From Cellvibrionales bacterium (GTDB lineage Bacteria > Pseudomonadota > Gammaproteobacteria > Pseudomonadales > JAHEGP01), in the NCBI GenBank assembly GCA_024645065.1, contig JAHEGP010000148.1, forward strand, positions 1-7,885: a stretch of DNA of 7,885 nucleotides, given 5' to 3'. The notes beneath the pieces were generated by a model. It was not told the DNA's origin, made no database searches, and worked only from the letters and a program-made list of their open reading frames with translations. Both the position numbers and the translations under genes were made by a program. This document shows positions 1-5,739 of the stretch, one piece after another. How positions within the stretch are numbered: position 1 is the stretch's first letter; the number at the start of each line of letters is the position of its first letter.

Positions 1-164
1 GTTGCCCGTGGTCTTCTCCGGGTAGAGATGCGGGCACAACAAAAGCGCCGATGTGGAGCGCAAGGCGTGGCCGGGCGTTGCTGCCTTATTGACCGGCTGC
101 CCTAACGACCAGGGATAGCTTGCTGAGACAGACGGCTGGTCACTGCCGGGCGCAGGTCCATTGG
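1..164. other. Left-edge stretch with no recognised feature
   Basis: This stretch lies downstream of the small gene at 165-359. On the plus strand all three frames are closed by stops. One minus-strand frame stays open across it, but it has no ATG after its last upstream stop (near 250) and its translation has no recognisable motif. There is an imperfect inverted repeat at 1-40 (8 pairs with a 2-base bulge) and a 6-base inverted repeat (GACCAG/CTGGTC) at roughly 108-142. Neither has a T-tract, so I do not call a terminator. I see no gene here. Confidence 0.5.
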
Positions 165-359
165 CTAGTCGTTGGTCGCTGCTTCCTTTTCCTTGGCTGC
201 GGTTTTCCTGGCTGAGCTTATGACGATGTGCTTGCTCTGCTGATAGCCCGAGACGCCATTTTTAATCTTTTCTATTTTGCCGCCACGCTTGAGGAATGAT
301 TCGACATCATTGTCGATTTGTTCACTGGTGCGATTGCTTGATGCTGCTGGTTTCTTCAT
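165..359 (-). CDS. Small hypothetical protein with a SutA-like FLKRGGKIEKI core
   Basis: This is a 64-residue, lysine-rich protein of unknown function. A polar N-terminus (residues 1-15) is followed by a short central segment, VESFLKRGGKIEKI and NGVSGY (about 19-39). The C-terminal tail is rich in Lys, Ala and Glu. The core resembles the FLSRGGKVQEI segment of Pseudomonas SutA, a small RNA polymerase-binding protein active in slow growth. SutA is longer (about 105 residues) and has an acidic N-terminus that is missing here. There is no signal peptide or membrane segment. The start is ATG at 359, with a weak GGAA about 10 bases upstream. The gene lies 103 bases behind tRNA-Met on the same strand with no terminator or convincing promoter between, so it may share the tRNA promoter. 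That it is coding rests on its protein-like composition and the motif. The SutA link is inference from recalled sequence. Confidence 0.62.
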   Translation of the reverse strand: MKKPAASSNRTSEQIDNDVESFLKRGGKIEKIKNGVSGYQQSKHIVISSARKTAAKEKEAATND

Positions 360-462
360 AGGCCAATGTTTCCGTTGCTGCAGGATGGCTGACTGAGTCG
401 GGCTGGTAAAGAGGGCGTCTCGGATGGCGCTCTGGCCACGCGGCGTCAGTCGTGGGGTGTAA

Positions 463-539
463 TGGTAGCAAGGGGCGGGTTCGAACCGCCGACCCCAGCA
501 TTATGAGTGCTGTGCTCTAACCAACTGAGCTACCTTGCC
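463..539 (-). tRNA. tRNA-Met (CAU), elongator type
   Basis: A 77-base cloverleaf with an encoded CCA end (463-465). The acceptor stem GGCAAGG pairs with CCTTGCT (one G-T pair at the tip). The D stem is GCTC/GAGC, the anticodon stem CAGCA/TGCTG encloses loop CTCATAA, and the T arm is GGCGG-TTCGAAC-CCGCC. The anticodon CAU is at 505-503. The paired first acceptor position and the close match to E. coli elongator tRNA-Met indicate elongator rather than initiator or the CAU-bearing tRNA-Ile. P. aeruginosa also has a tRNA-Met directly after ychF. The gene is intact, with no repeated 3' fragment in this window. Confidence 0.96.
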
Positions 540-552
540 ATGGAAGGCGCGC

Positions 553-581
553 ATTCTGGCGATTTGGGTCAGTTTTGTCAA
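553..581 (-). promoter_or_regulatory. sigma70 promoter of tRNA-Met with GC-rich discriminator
   Basis: A perfect -35 TTGACA (581-576), a 17-base spacer and -10 CAGAAT (558-553) are followed by the discriminator GCGCGCC (552-546). The expected start is near 546, which leaves a leader of only about 7 bases before the tRNA 5' end. A strong -35 with a GC-rich discriminator is the classic layout of stable-RNA promoters repressed by ppGpp and DksA. The promoter lies in the 72-base gap after the ychF stop, so the tRNA need not depend on read-through from ychF. Confidence 0.8.
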
Positions 582-611
582 GCTGCAACGGCATCGCCTT
601 TGGCACTCAAA

Positions 612-1703
612 TTAGACATTGAACTTGAAATGAATCACATCACCATCGGCGATAATGTAGTCCTTGCCCTCAAGACGCCATTTGCCGGCTTCCCTTGCAC
701 CCTGCTCGCCGTTGAACTGGATAAAATCCCGGTAGGCGATAACCTCGGCCTTAATGAAGCCGCGTTCAAAGTCGGTATGTATTTTACCTGCGCCCTGGGG
801 AGCGGTTGCGCCAATTGGAACGGTCCATGCGCGAACCTCCTTTTCCCCGGCGGTAAAGTAGGTCTGCAGGCCAAGCAGTTGGTAACCGGCGCGGATAACC
901 CGATTGAGACCCGGTTCACTCATGCCCATCTCAGCGAGAAATTCCTGCCGCTCCCCGGCATCGAGTTCGGCGATTTCTGCCTCCAGCTTGTTGCAGATAG
1001 GCACCACGATAGCGCCCTCCCGGTCAGCCAACTCGCGTACCGCGTCCAGCAGGGGGTTGTCGTCAAAGCCTTCTTCGTCGACATTGGCAATGTACATGGT
1101 TGGCTGGCTGGTCAGCAGGTGCAGTGTCTCGAGCACTGCTTGCTCCTCTTCGTTGAATTGCAGCGCCCTCGCCGGCAAGCCCTGATCGAGGTGCGGTTGT
1201 ATTTTTTCCAGTACCTTGAGCTGTGCCTGGGCCGGCTTGTCGCCGCTGCGTGCTACCCGGCCAACCCGCTGTAATTGCTTTTCAATGCTTTCCATGTCAG
1301 CCAATGCCAGCTCTGTGTTGATAATCTCGATGTCTGAGCAGGGATCGATGGTATTGGCTACGTGGACAACATTCGGATCGGTAAAGCAACGCACGACATG
1401 GGCTATCGCGTCAGTCTCACGAATATTGGCCAGGAATTGATTGCCGAGCCCCTCACCTTTGGATGCACCCTTGACAAGGCCGGCAATATCGACGAATTCC
1501 ATGGTTGTGGGAACAACGCGCTGGGGTTTGACGATGGCCGCTATGGCGTCCTGGCGCGGATCCGGCACCGGCACCACCCCGGTGTTGGGCTCAATGGTGC
1601 AAAATGGAAAATTCTGCGCCTCGATCCCCGCCTTGGTGAGGGCATTGAACAGGGTTGATTTGCCCACATTGGGAAGACCTACGATACCGCATTTGAATCC
1701 CAT
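612..1703 (-). CDS. ychF: Redox-regulated ribosome-binding ATPase YchF (OLA1 family)
   Basis: A 363-residue cytoplasmic Obg-family P-loop protein that binds ribosomes, hydrolyses ATP rather than GTP, and is tied to stress responses and translation. The Walker A is GLPNVGKST (9-17), the switch II DIAGLV is at 72-77, and a coiled-coil insert follows (about 130-195). The base-specificity motif reads NVDE (207-210) instead of NKxD, the NxxE form that marks YchF/OLA1 and explains ATP preference. The TGS domain fills about 278-363. Length matches the E. coli protein. I start at ATG 1703 because GGAG lies 6 bases upstream (1713-1710) and MGFKCGIVG is the usual N-terminus. An in-frame ATG at 1715 has no ribosome-binding site. 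It follows pth by 86 bases with no clear terminator, and their pairing is conserved in gammaproteobacteria. Confidence 0.97.
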   Translation of the reverse strand: MGFKCGIVGLPNVGKSTLFNALTKAGIEAQNFPFCTIEPNTGVVPVPDPRQDAIAAIVKPQRVVPTTMEFVDIAGLVKGASKGEGLGNQFLANIRETDAIAHVVRCFTDPNVVHVANTIDPCSDIEIINTELALADMESIEKQLQRVGRVARSGDKPAQAQLKVLEKIQPHLDQGLPARALQFNEEEQAVLETLHLLTSQPTMYIANVDEEGFDDNPLLDAVRELADREGAIVVPICNKLEAEIAELDAGERQEFLAEMGMSEPGLNRVIRAGYQLLGLQTYFTAGEKEVRAWTVPIGATAPQGAGKIHTDFERGFIKAEVIAYRDFIQFNGEQGAREAGKWRLEGKDYIIADGDVIHFKFNV

Positions 1704-1762
1704 TGTGGGCTCCATTAGTTAAAGGTTAGAGAATCCCGGTGCCGCCGAGCGATGGTCATCTG

Positions 1763-1780
1763 GCCCGGGGAGATCCGGGC
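1763..1780 (-). other. Short GC hairpin between pth and ychF
   Basis: Arms GCCCGG and CCGGGC (6 perfect pairs) enclose a 6-base loop in the pth-ychF gap. No T-tract follows on the minus strand, so it does not look like an intrinsic terminator. It could protect an mRNA end or be chance in GC-rich DNA. Confidence 0.4.
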
Positions 1781-1789
1781 GCGGGCGCT

Positions 1790-2380
1790 CTACACTGTGT
1801 TGGCCCTGAAGCGGTGCAGTTGGTTCATTGCCCCCGGCACATCGCCGCCAATGACTTTGGGTAATACGTCGAGGGAGGCATCGATAGCATCGATCAGTGC
1901 TTGCTGTTCAGCCTGGGGCGCCCGGGACAGAACATAGGCGGTCACCAGCGCACTGTTTCCCGGGTGACCGATACCCAGTCGCAGGCGCAGGAAGCCCGGC
2001 TGGTTGCCCAGTGCGGCGATGGTGTCGCGCAGGCCGTTGTGCCCGCCATGGCCACCGCCCTGTTTGAGACGTGCGACACCGGCGGGGAGATCCAGCTCGT
2101 CATGTGCGACAAGGATCTCTTGCGCAGCGATCTTGAAGAAATTCGCCATGGCGGCGACGGCCTGGCCGGATCGATTCATAAAGGTGGTCGGCACGAGGAG
2201 GCGTAAATCCTGACCGTCGATATGGATTCGGGCACAGGCACCGAAAAAGCGCGTTTCGCCGACCAGTTGGCTGCCATGGCGAGCCGCCAGGGCAGCAACC
2301 AGCCACTGGCCCGCGTTGTGCCGGGTCTGTTGGTATTCGGGTCCGGGATTACCCAGCCCCACCAGTAACCGGATGGCCAT
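1790..2380 (-). CDS. pth: Peptidyl-tRNA hydrolase
   Basis: A 196-residue cytoplasmic enzyme that cleaves the ester bond of peptidyl-tRNAs dropped by ribosomes, recycling tRNA; it is essential in many bacteria. The N-terminus has the family signature VGLGNPGPEYQQTRHN, giving Asn11 and the catalytic His21. FMNRSG gives Asn69, VAHDELDLP gives Asp94, and the GGGHGGHNGLRD loop gives Asn115; these correspond to E. coli Asn10, His20, Asn68, Asp93 and Asn114. Length is normal (E. coli 194). The start is ATG 2380, where homology begins. No in-frame start lies between it and the rplY stop, and extensions further up would run through rplY and add residues foreign to the family. The 34-base gap after rplY is pyrimidine-rich without a visible Shine-Dalgarno sequence, so translation may be coupled to rplY. 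Confidence 0.96.
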   Translation of the reverse strand: MAIRLLVGLGNPGPEYQQTRHNAGQWLVAALAARHGSQLVGETRFFGACARIHIDGQDLRLLVPTTFMNRSGQAVAAMANFFKIAAQEILVAHDELDLPAGVARLKQGGGHGGHNGLRDTIAALGNQPGFLRLRLGIGHPGNSALVTAYVLSRAPQAEQQALIDAIDASLDVLPKVIGGDVPGAMNQLHRFRANTV

Positions 2381-2414
2381 TGTGCAGCGAAGCGGCTTTG
2401 CCGGGCAGAAGGGC

Positions 2415-3077
2415 CTAGTCTTCGCCGTCCTCGGATTCGGGCTCGTCAGTCTCGCCTGTCTCGCCCGTATCTTCCTCCTCAACTTCCTCAATCGATTTTT
2501 GTGCCGCCACGGAAGCCACGGGTAGATCGTGGTCCTCGCCGTAGCTCAGCGCAACGCTTTCAACGTTTTCTGGAATTACCAGATCGGACAGGTGGATGAT
2601 GTCGCCCAGCTTCATGTCCAGCATATCGACTTCGATGTACTCGGGCAGGTCGTCAGGAAGACAGCTGACTTCGACTTCCACTATGTTGTGCTGGATTCGG
2701 CCGCCCTCGATTTTGACCCCGTGACACTGTTCTTCATTGATGAAGTGCAGTGGCACATGCACCTGCAGCTTCTTGCTTCGGTCGACGCGCATAAAGTCGG
2801 CATGGATCAGGCTTGGGCGTGCCGGATGGCGCTGCAGGTCCTTGAGGATTGCCAGCACGACATTGCCCTCGATATTGATATCCAGTACCGAGGAAAACAC
2901 GGCTTCATTCTCGACAGCCTTGGCCATTTCCCGATGTAATACCATAATCGACTGGGGCTCGTCCTTACCGCCGTAGATAACGGCAGGCATCATTTCTTCG
3001 TTGCGACGCAGGCGGCGGCTCGCACCTTTCCCCGTGTCGTTTCGGACCTTCGCGTTGATAACGATATTGTCTGACAT
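2415..3077 (-). CDS. rplY: 50S ribosomal protein L25, long (TL5/Ctc) form
   Basis: A 220-residue ribosomal protein that binds 5S rRNA. Residues 1 to about 92 form the L25 domain, with the basic segment GKGASRRLRR (17-26), PAVIYGG (31-37), and the LKDLQRHP and HADFMRVD strands. Residues about 100-190 form the extra beta domain found in TL5/Ctc proteins and absent from the 94-residue E. coli L25. The last 24 residues (197-220) are a disordered tail with 15 Asp or Glu. I start at ATG 3077: AGGAG (3090-3086) is 8 bases upstream, whereas the other ATG at 3083 is only 2 bases from it. The leader contains the strong hairpin at 3093-3129. pth and ychF follow on the same strand and probably share its transcript. 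Autogenous control of rplY has been reported in E. coli; no such element can be proved here. Confidence 0.97.
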   Translation of the reverse strand: MSDNIVINAKVRNDTGKGASRRLRRNEEMMPAVIYGGKDEPQSIMVLHREMAKAVENEAVFSSVLDINIEGNVVLAILKDLQRHPARPSLIHADFMRVDRSKKLQVHVPLHFINEEQCHGVKIEGGRIQHNIVEVEVSCLPDDLPEYIEVDMLDMKLGDIIHLSDLVIPENVESVALSYGEDHDLPVASVAAQKSIEEVEEEDTGETGETDEPESEDGED

Positions 3078-3092
3078 CGTCATTTCTCCTGT

Positions 3093-3129
3093 AAAAAACA
3101 GTGCCGGCCCTGCGACCGGGCCGGCACTG
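3093..3129 (-). terminator. Strong intrinsic terminator or attenuator between prs and rplY
   Basis: On the minus strand a perfect 12-base-pair stem (3129-3118 with 3110-3099, arm CAGTGCCGGCCC) encloses a 7-base loop (3117-3111) and runs straight into six T (3098-3093). It starts 16 bases after the prs stop. Its T-tract ends 2 bases before the AGGAG of rplY (3090-3086). It has every mark of a Rho-independent terminator for prs. No room remains for a promoter between it and rplY, so rplY must rely on read-through or on a promoter inside the prs end. Confidence 0.88.
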
Positions 3130-3145
3130 CGGGTTGGTTTAAGGG

Positions 3146-4099
3146 TTAATCAAATGAGTCGAACATGGCGCTGATCGACTCCTCATTGCATACTCGCCGG
3201 ATAGCCTCGGCCAGTAAGGGCGCCATGGTGAGTTGCCGAATCCGCGTACAGCTGCGGGCTTCATCACGCAGGGGAATCGTGTCGGTGACAACCAGCTCGT
3301 CCAGCTCGGACTTATCGATGTTGTCAATTGCCTTGCCGGATAGCACCGGGTGGGTACAGTAGGCGACGACCTTGATCGCGCCCCGCGCCTTGAGTGCGGT
3401 AGCGGCCTGGCACAGTGTGCCGGCAGTGTCGACCATGTCGTCCATCAGCAGGCAGGTGCGCCCTTCGACCTTGCCGATGATATTCATAACCTGGGCCTCA
3501 TTGGCCTTGGGGCGGCGTTTGTCGATGATCGCGAGGTCTGCATCGTTGAGTTGCTTGGCCAGGGCTCGGGCACGCACCACGCCGCCGATATCCGGCGATA
3601 CCACCATCATGTTGTCGTACTGCTGCTTCTCGATGTCTTCTATCAACACCGGCGAGCCATAGGCATTGTCCACAGGAATAGCGAAAAAGCCCTGGATCTG
3701 CTCGGCGTGCAGGTCAACGGTGAGGACCCTGTCTACCCCGACCTTGGCGATCATGTCGGCAACCACCTTGGCGCTGATCGGCACCCGGGCCGAGCGCACC
3801 CTTCGGTCTTGCCGGGCATATCCGAAATAGGGCACTACGGCGGTAATCCGTCCGGCTGACGCTCGACGCAGTGCATCGGCAATCAATAACAGTTCCATGA
3901 TGTTGCGATTGGGTGGTGCGCAGGTCGGCTGGATAATGAAGACATCATGGCCACGCACATTGTCGTTGAGTTCTACATTGATTTCGCCGTCGGAAAATCG
4001 GCTGACTTTGGCGGCACCCAGTGGCTCCCCCAGTCGGTCCGCAACGCGCTTGGCCAGCTCCGGGTTTGCATTCCCCGTAAATAGCTTGAGTTTTGACAC
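3146..4099 (-). CDS. prs: Ribose-phosphate pyrophosphokinase (PRPP synthetase)
   Basis: A 317-residue cytoplasmic enzyme that transfers pyrophosphate from ATP to ribose 5-phosphate, giving PRPP for purine, pyrimidine, NAD, histidine and tryptophan synthesis. It is the class I form: the ATP-binding stretch ARQDRRVRSARVP (95-107), the metal ligand His131 in VDLHAEQIQGFF, SPDIGG (168-173), the catalytic-loop KRR (194-196), and the PRPP-binding loop DDMVDTAGTL (220-229). The loop has Ala where many relatives have the first Gly of TGGTL. I believe pseudomonads share this, so I do not read it as a defect. The start codon is GTG (4099-4097), with a modest AGG about 9 bases upstream. SKLKLFTGNANPELA is the expected N-terminus. 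tRNA-Gln lies 95 bases upstream on the same strand with no terminator and no convincing separate promoter, so prs is probably read from the ispE side. A strong terminator follows. Confidence 0.97.
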   Translation of the reverse strand: MSKLKLFTGNANPELAKRVADRLGEPLGAAKVSRFSDGEINVELNDNVRGHDVFIIQPTCAPPNRNIMELLLIADALRRASAGRITAVVPYFGYARQDRRVRSARVPISAKVVADMIAKVGVDRVLTVDLHAEQIQGFFAIPVDNAYGSPVLIEDIEKQQYDNMMVVSPDIGGVVRARALAKQLNDADLAIIDKRRPKANEAQVMNIIGKVEGRTCLLMDDMVDTAGTLCQAATALKARGAIKVVAYCTHPVLSGKAIDNIDKSELDELVVTDTIPLRDEARSCTRIRQLTMAPLLAEAIRRVCNEESISAMFDSFD

Positions 4100-4194
4100 G
4101 GGATGGTACCTGCTGGAGTCAGAGTAGCGAGTTCGTGGTTTGCTAAGGTTTTTGCCTATGCTAGTGATGGCTCTGCACGCCTATAGCTCAAAGT

Positions 4195-4269
4195 TGGCTG
4201 GGGCGGCAGGATTCGAACCTGCGCATGCCAGGATCAAAACCTGGTGCCTTACCGCTTGGCGACGCCCCA
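4195..4269 (-). tRNA. tRNA-Gln (UUG)
   Basis: A 75-base cloverleaf with encoded CCA (4195-4197). The acceptor stem TGGGGCG/CGCCCCA is perfect with discriminator G. Anticodon stem CCAGG/CCTGG encloses loop TTTTGAT with anticodon UUG at 4237-4235. The T arm is GCAGG-TTCGAAT-CCTGC. It closely matches E. coli tRNA-Gln. Its 5' end is 7 bases after the ispE stop, leaving no room for a promoter, so it is most likely cut out of an ispE-prs transcript by RNase P and 3' nucleases, or read from a promoter inside ispE. P. aeruginosa has a tRNA-Gln at the same place. Confidence 0.96.
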
Positions 4270-4276
4270 ATAAACT

Positions 4277-5134
4277 CTATTCGCGTGGTTTGAGCGCCTT
4301 GTACAGGGGCGACTCATTGACACCCTGCGCAATAAACCAACGCCATTTGGCTGGAACTTTCTCCCCGGCCGACAGAGCGTCTGCCCGGGACGGAAAAGCT
4401 ACAAAGCCGCATCCACCGGTACCCGTCATTCGCGCCGTGCCGAAAGTTTCCAGCCAGTCAAGCATAGGATTAACGGCGGGAAACAGGCGTCTGGTGACAG
4501 GCTCGCAGTCGTTTCGACCACCCGGATTTCGAAAGGCCGCTAATGTAATGGGTTGCGTGTTTCGTGTCAAATATTTGTCGGCGAAAACGGTCGCAGTGGT
4601 CACCTGAACACCCGGGTCCACCACCAGAAACCATTGCTCTGGAAGCGCCACCGGTGTCAGGGTTTCGCCAATGTCCTCGGCCCAGGCGCTCCTCCCCCCC
4701 ACAAATACCGGAACATCAGCCCCCAGAGTCAGTCCCAACTGCGCTAATTCAGTCTTGCTGAGGCCACATTGCCACAGTTGATTGAGGCCAACCAGGGTTG
4801 TCGCAGCGTCCGAGCTGCCGCCCCCGAGGCCGCCCCCGGAGGGCAGTCTTTTTTCACAGTGGATATCTGCCCCCCAGGGGGAATCGCTGGCGCCCTGTAA
4901 TAATCTTGCGGCGCGATAGATGAGGTTGTCTGCAGTGGCCACGCCAACGATATCACTGTGTAACAGCAGCTTGCCGTCGTCACGAAGTTGCAATTCGATG
5001 GTGTCACCGAAGTCCAACAGCTGGAACAGGGTTTGCAGGCGATGGTAACCATCGGCGCGGCGCCCGACCACATGCAAAAAGAGATTTAACTTGGCTGGCG
5101 CCGGCAGCACCAGGCGCGCTGGGGAGCGGGTCAT
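4277..5134 (-). CDS. ispE: 4-diphosphocytidyl-2-C-methyl-D-erythritol kinase
   Basis: A 285-residue cytoplasmic GHMP-family kinase that phosphorylates the 2-hydroxyl of CDP-methylerythritol with ATP, in the MEP route to isoprenoids. Residues 11-31 (PAPAKLNLFLHVVGRRADGYH) carry Lys15, matching E. coli Lys10. The glycine-rich ATP loop PSGGGLGGGSSDA is at 98-110. LGADVP carries Asp140, matching catalytic Asp135. The C-terminal GHMP motif TGTGGCGFVAF is near 237-247. Length is typical (E. coli 283). I start at ATG 5134, which overlaps the lolB stop as ATGA and lies just before the conserved N-terminus. An ATG at 5218 would add 28 Pro-rich residues read from lolB in another frame. The Shine-Dalgarno is weak, consistent with coupling to lolB. 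The stop codon is 7 bases from tRNA-Gln. Confidence 0.96.
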   Translation of the reverse strand: MTRSPARLVLPAPAKLNLFLHVVGRRADGYHRLQTLFQLLDFGDTIELQLRDDGKLLLHSDIVGVATADNLIYRAARLLQGASDSPWGADIHCEKRLPSGGGLGGGSSDAATTLVGLNQLWQCGLSKTELAQLGLTLGADVPVFVGGRSAWAEDIGETLTPVALPEQWFLVVDPGVQVTTATVFADKYLTRNTQPITLAAFRNPGGRNDCEPVTRRLFPAVNPMLDWLETFGTARMTGTGGCGFVAFPSRADALSAGEKVPAKWRWFIAQGVNESPLYKALKPRE

Positions 5135-5739
5135 CGCGTTCGCTTCAATTGCCAATTGTGGTAAAGCAGGGTGAGTTGGGTCTGGGGGCGGGTCATGATC
5201 ATTTTTCGTGGCAGCCAAAGATCATCGACCCGGGTGAAGTCGCGGTAATCGATATGCCACCCGCCCTGTTGCAGATTCGCGAGGCGGCCGAGCTCAACCC
5301 GTTGCAGCTCTACCGGTAGATCAGGGGACGGTAAACCTCGCGCCCAGAACTGTAGTGCGCTGACGGGAATTTGCCAGCCCGTCAATTGCTCTATCAGAAG
5401 CTCCGGGTTGGCGGCCCTGTAGACACCATCCTTGGTGCGCAGCTGTACGCCATCGTCGCTACCATCTACCAGCACCGTTCCGATTCCCAGGGGACCCGAA
5501 AGCCGCAGTTTGTAGTGGTCCTGCTGCTGCTGCCAGCTGAGCAGGGCGCTGCTGCCGCGGCCGTTTGCGCGCAGGCCGATCTTACCCTCCACCTGCCAGT
5601 CATCGAGAGCCTGCAATTGCTTTTGCTGCCGGCTGAAATCCGATTCGGGCAGCTGGCGTGGAGGCGTTGCACAGGCACTGGCCAGCAGCGCAGCGAGCAT
5701 GGCCAGCACCAGCCGAAGCTGTAACGACGTTGCGGGCAT
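5131..5739 (-). CDS. lolB: Outer-membrane lipoprotein receptor LolB
   Basis: A 202-residue lipoprotein that takes lipoproteins from the periplasmic carrier LolA and inserts them into the outer membrane. The signal peptide is short (LRLVLAMLAALLASAC), with cleavage before Cys23. The residue after Cys is Ala, not Asp, so it should itself go to the outer membrane. LQALDDWQVEGKIGLR (about 43-58) is the family's N-terminal beta strand, followed by LLSWQQQQDHYKLRLSGPLG, which leads to the hydrophobic membrane-active loop. YRDFTRVDDLWLPRKM near the C-terminus is also typical. Length is near E. coli LolB (207 with signal). The ATG at 5739 overlaps the TPR gene's stop as TAATG, with AGGA only 3 bases away, suggesting translational coupling. 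It overlaps ispE by 4 bases downstream. The pairing with ispE is widely conserved. Confidence 0.94.
   Translation of the reverse strand: MPATSLQLRLVLAMLAALLASACATPPRQLPESDFSRQQKQLQALDDWQVEGKIGLRANGRGSSALLSWQQQQDHYKLRLSGPLGIGTVLVDGSDDGVQLRTKDGVYRAANPELLIEQLTGWQIPVSALQFWARGLPSPDLPVELQRVELGRLANLQQGGWHIDYRDFTRVDDLWLPRKMIMTRPQTQLTLLYHNWQLKRTR

Noticed and set aside
220..229. Ala in the PRPP loop of Prs (residue numbers) as a sign of a defective enzyme
   Set aside because: The other key residues are intact, and DTAGTL is, as far as I recall, also found in pseudomonad enzymes.
1..250. Minus-strand frame open to the left edge, as a partial gene
   Set aside because: No ATG follows the last upstream stop, it overlaps the small gene at 165-359, and its translation has no recognisable protein character.
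507..1274. A 255-residue plus-strand reading frame
   Set aside because: It runs antisense through tRNA-Met and the C-terminal part of ychF, has no recognisable domain or ribosome-binding site, and ychF is certain from its motifs.
1763..1780. Hairpin after pth as an intrinsic terminator
   Set aside because: The stem has only 6 pairs and is followed by mixed sequence rather than a T-tract.
2381..2491. pth start 37 codons upstream
   Set aside because: It would be encoded across the rplY tail and gap, adding a basic segment not found in peptidyl-tRNA hydrolases.
3350..3859. A 169-residue plus-strand reading frame
   Set aside because: It is antisense to prs, whose conserved residues fill this stretch. 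The open frame is explained by the GC-rich codon use of prs.
5135..5218. ispE start 28 codons upstream
   Set aside because: The extension is Pro-rich, read from inside lolB, and precedes the normal family N-terminus. The ATGA overlap start fits better.
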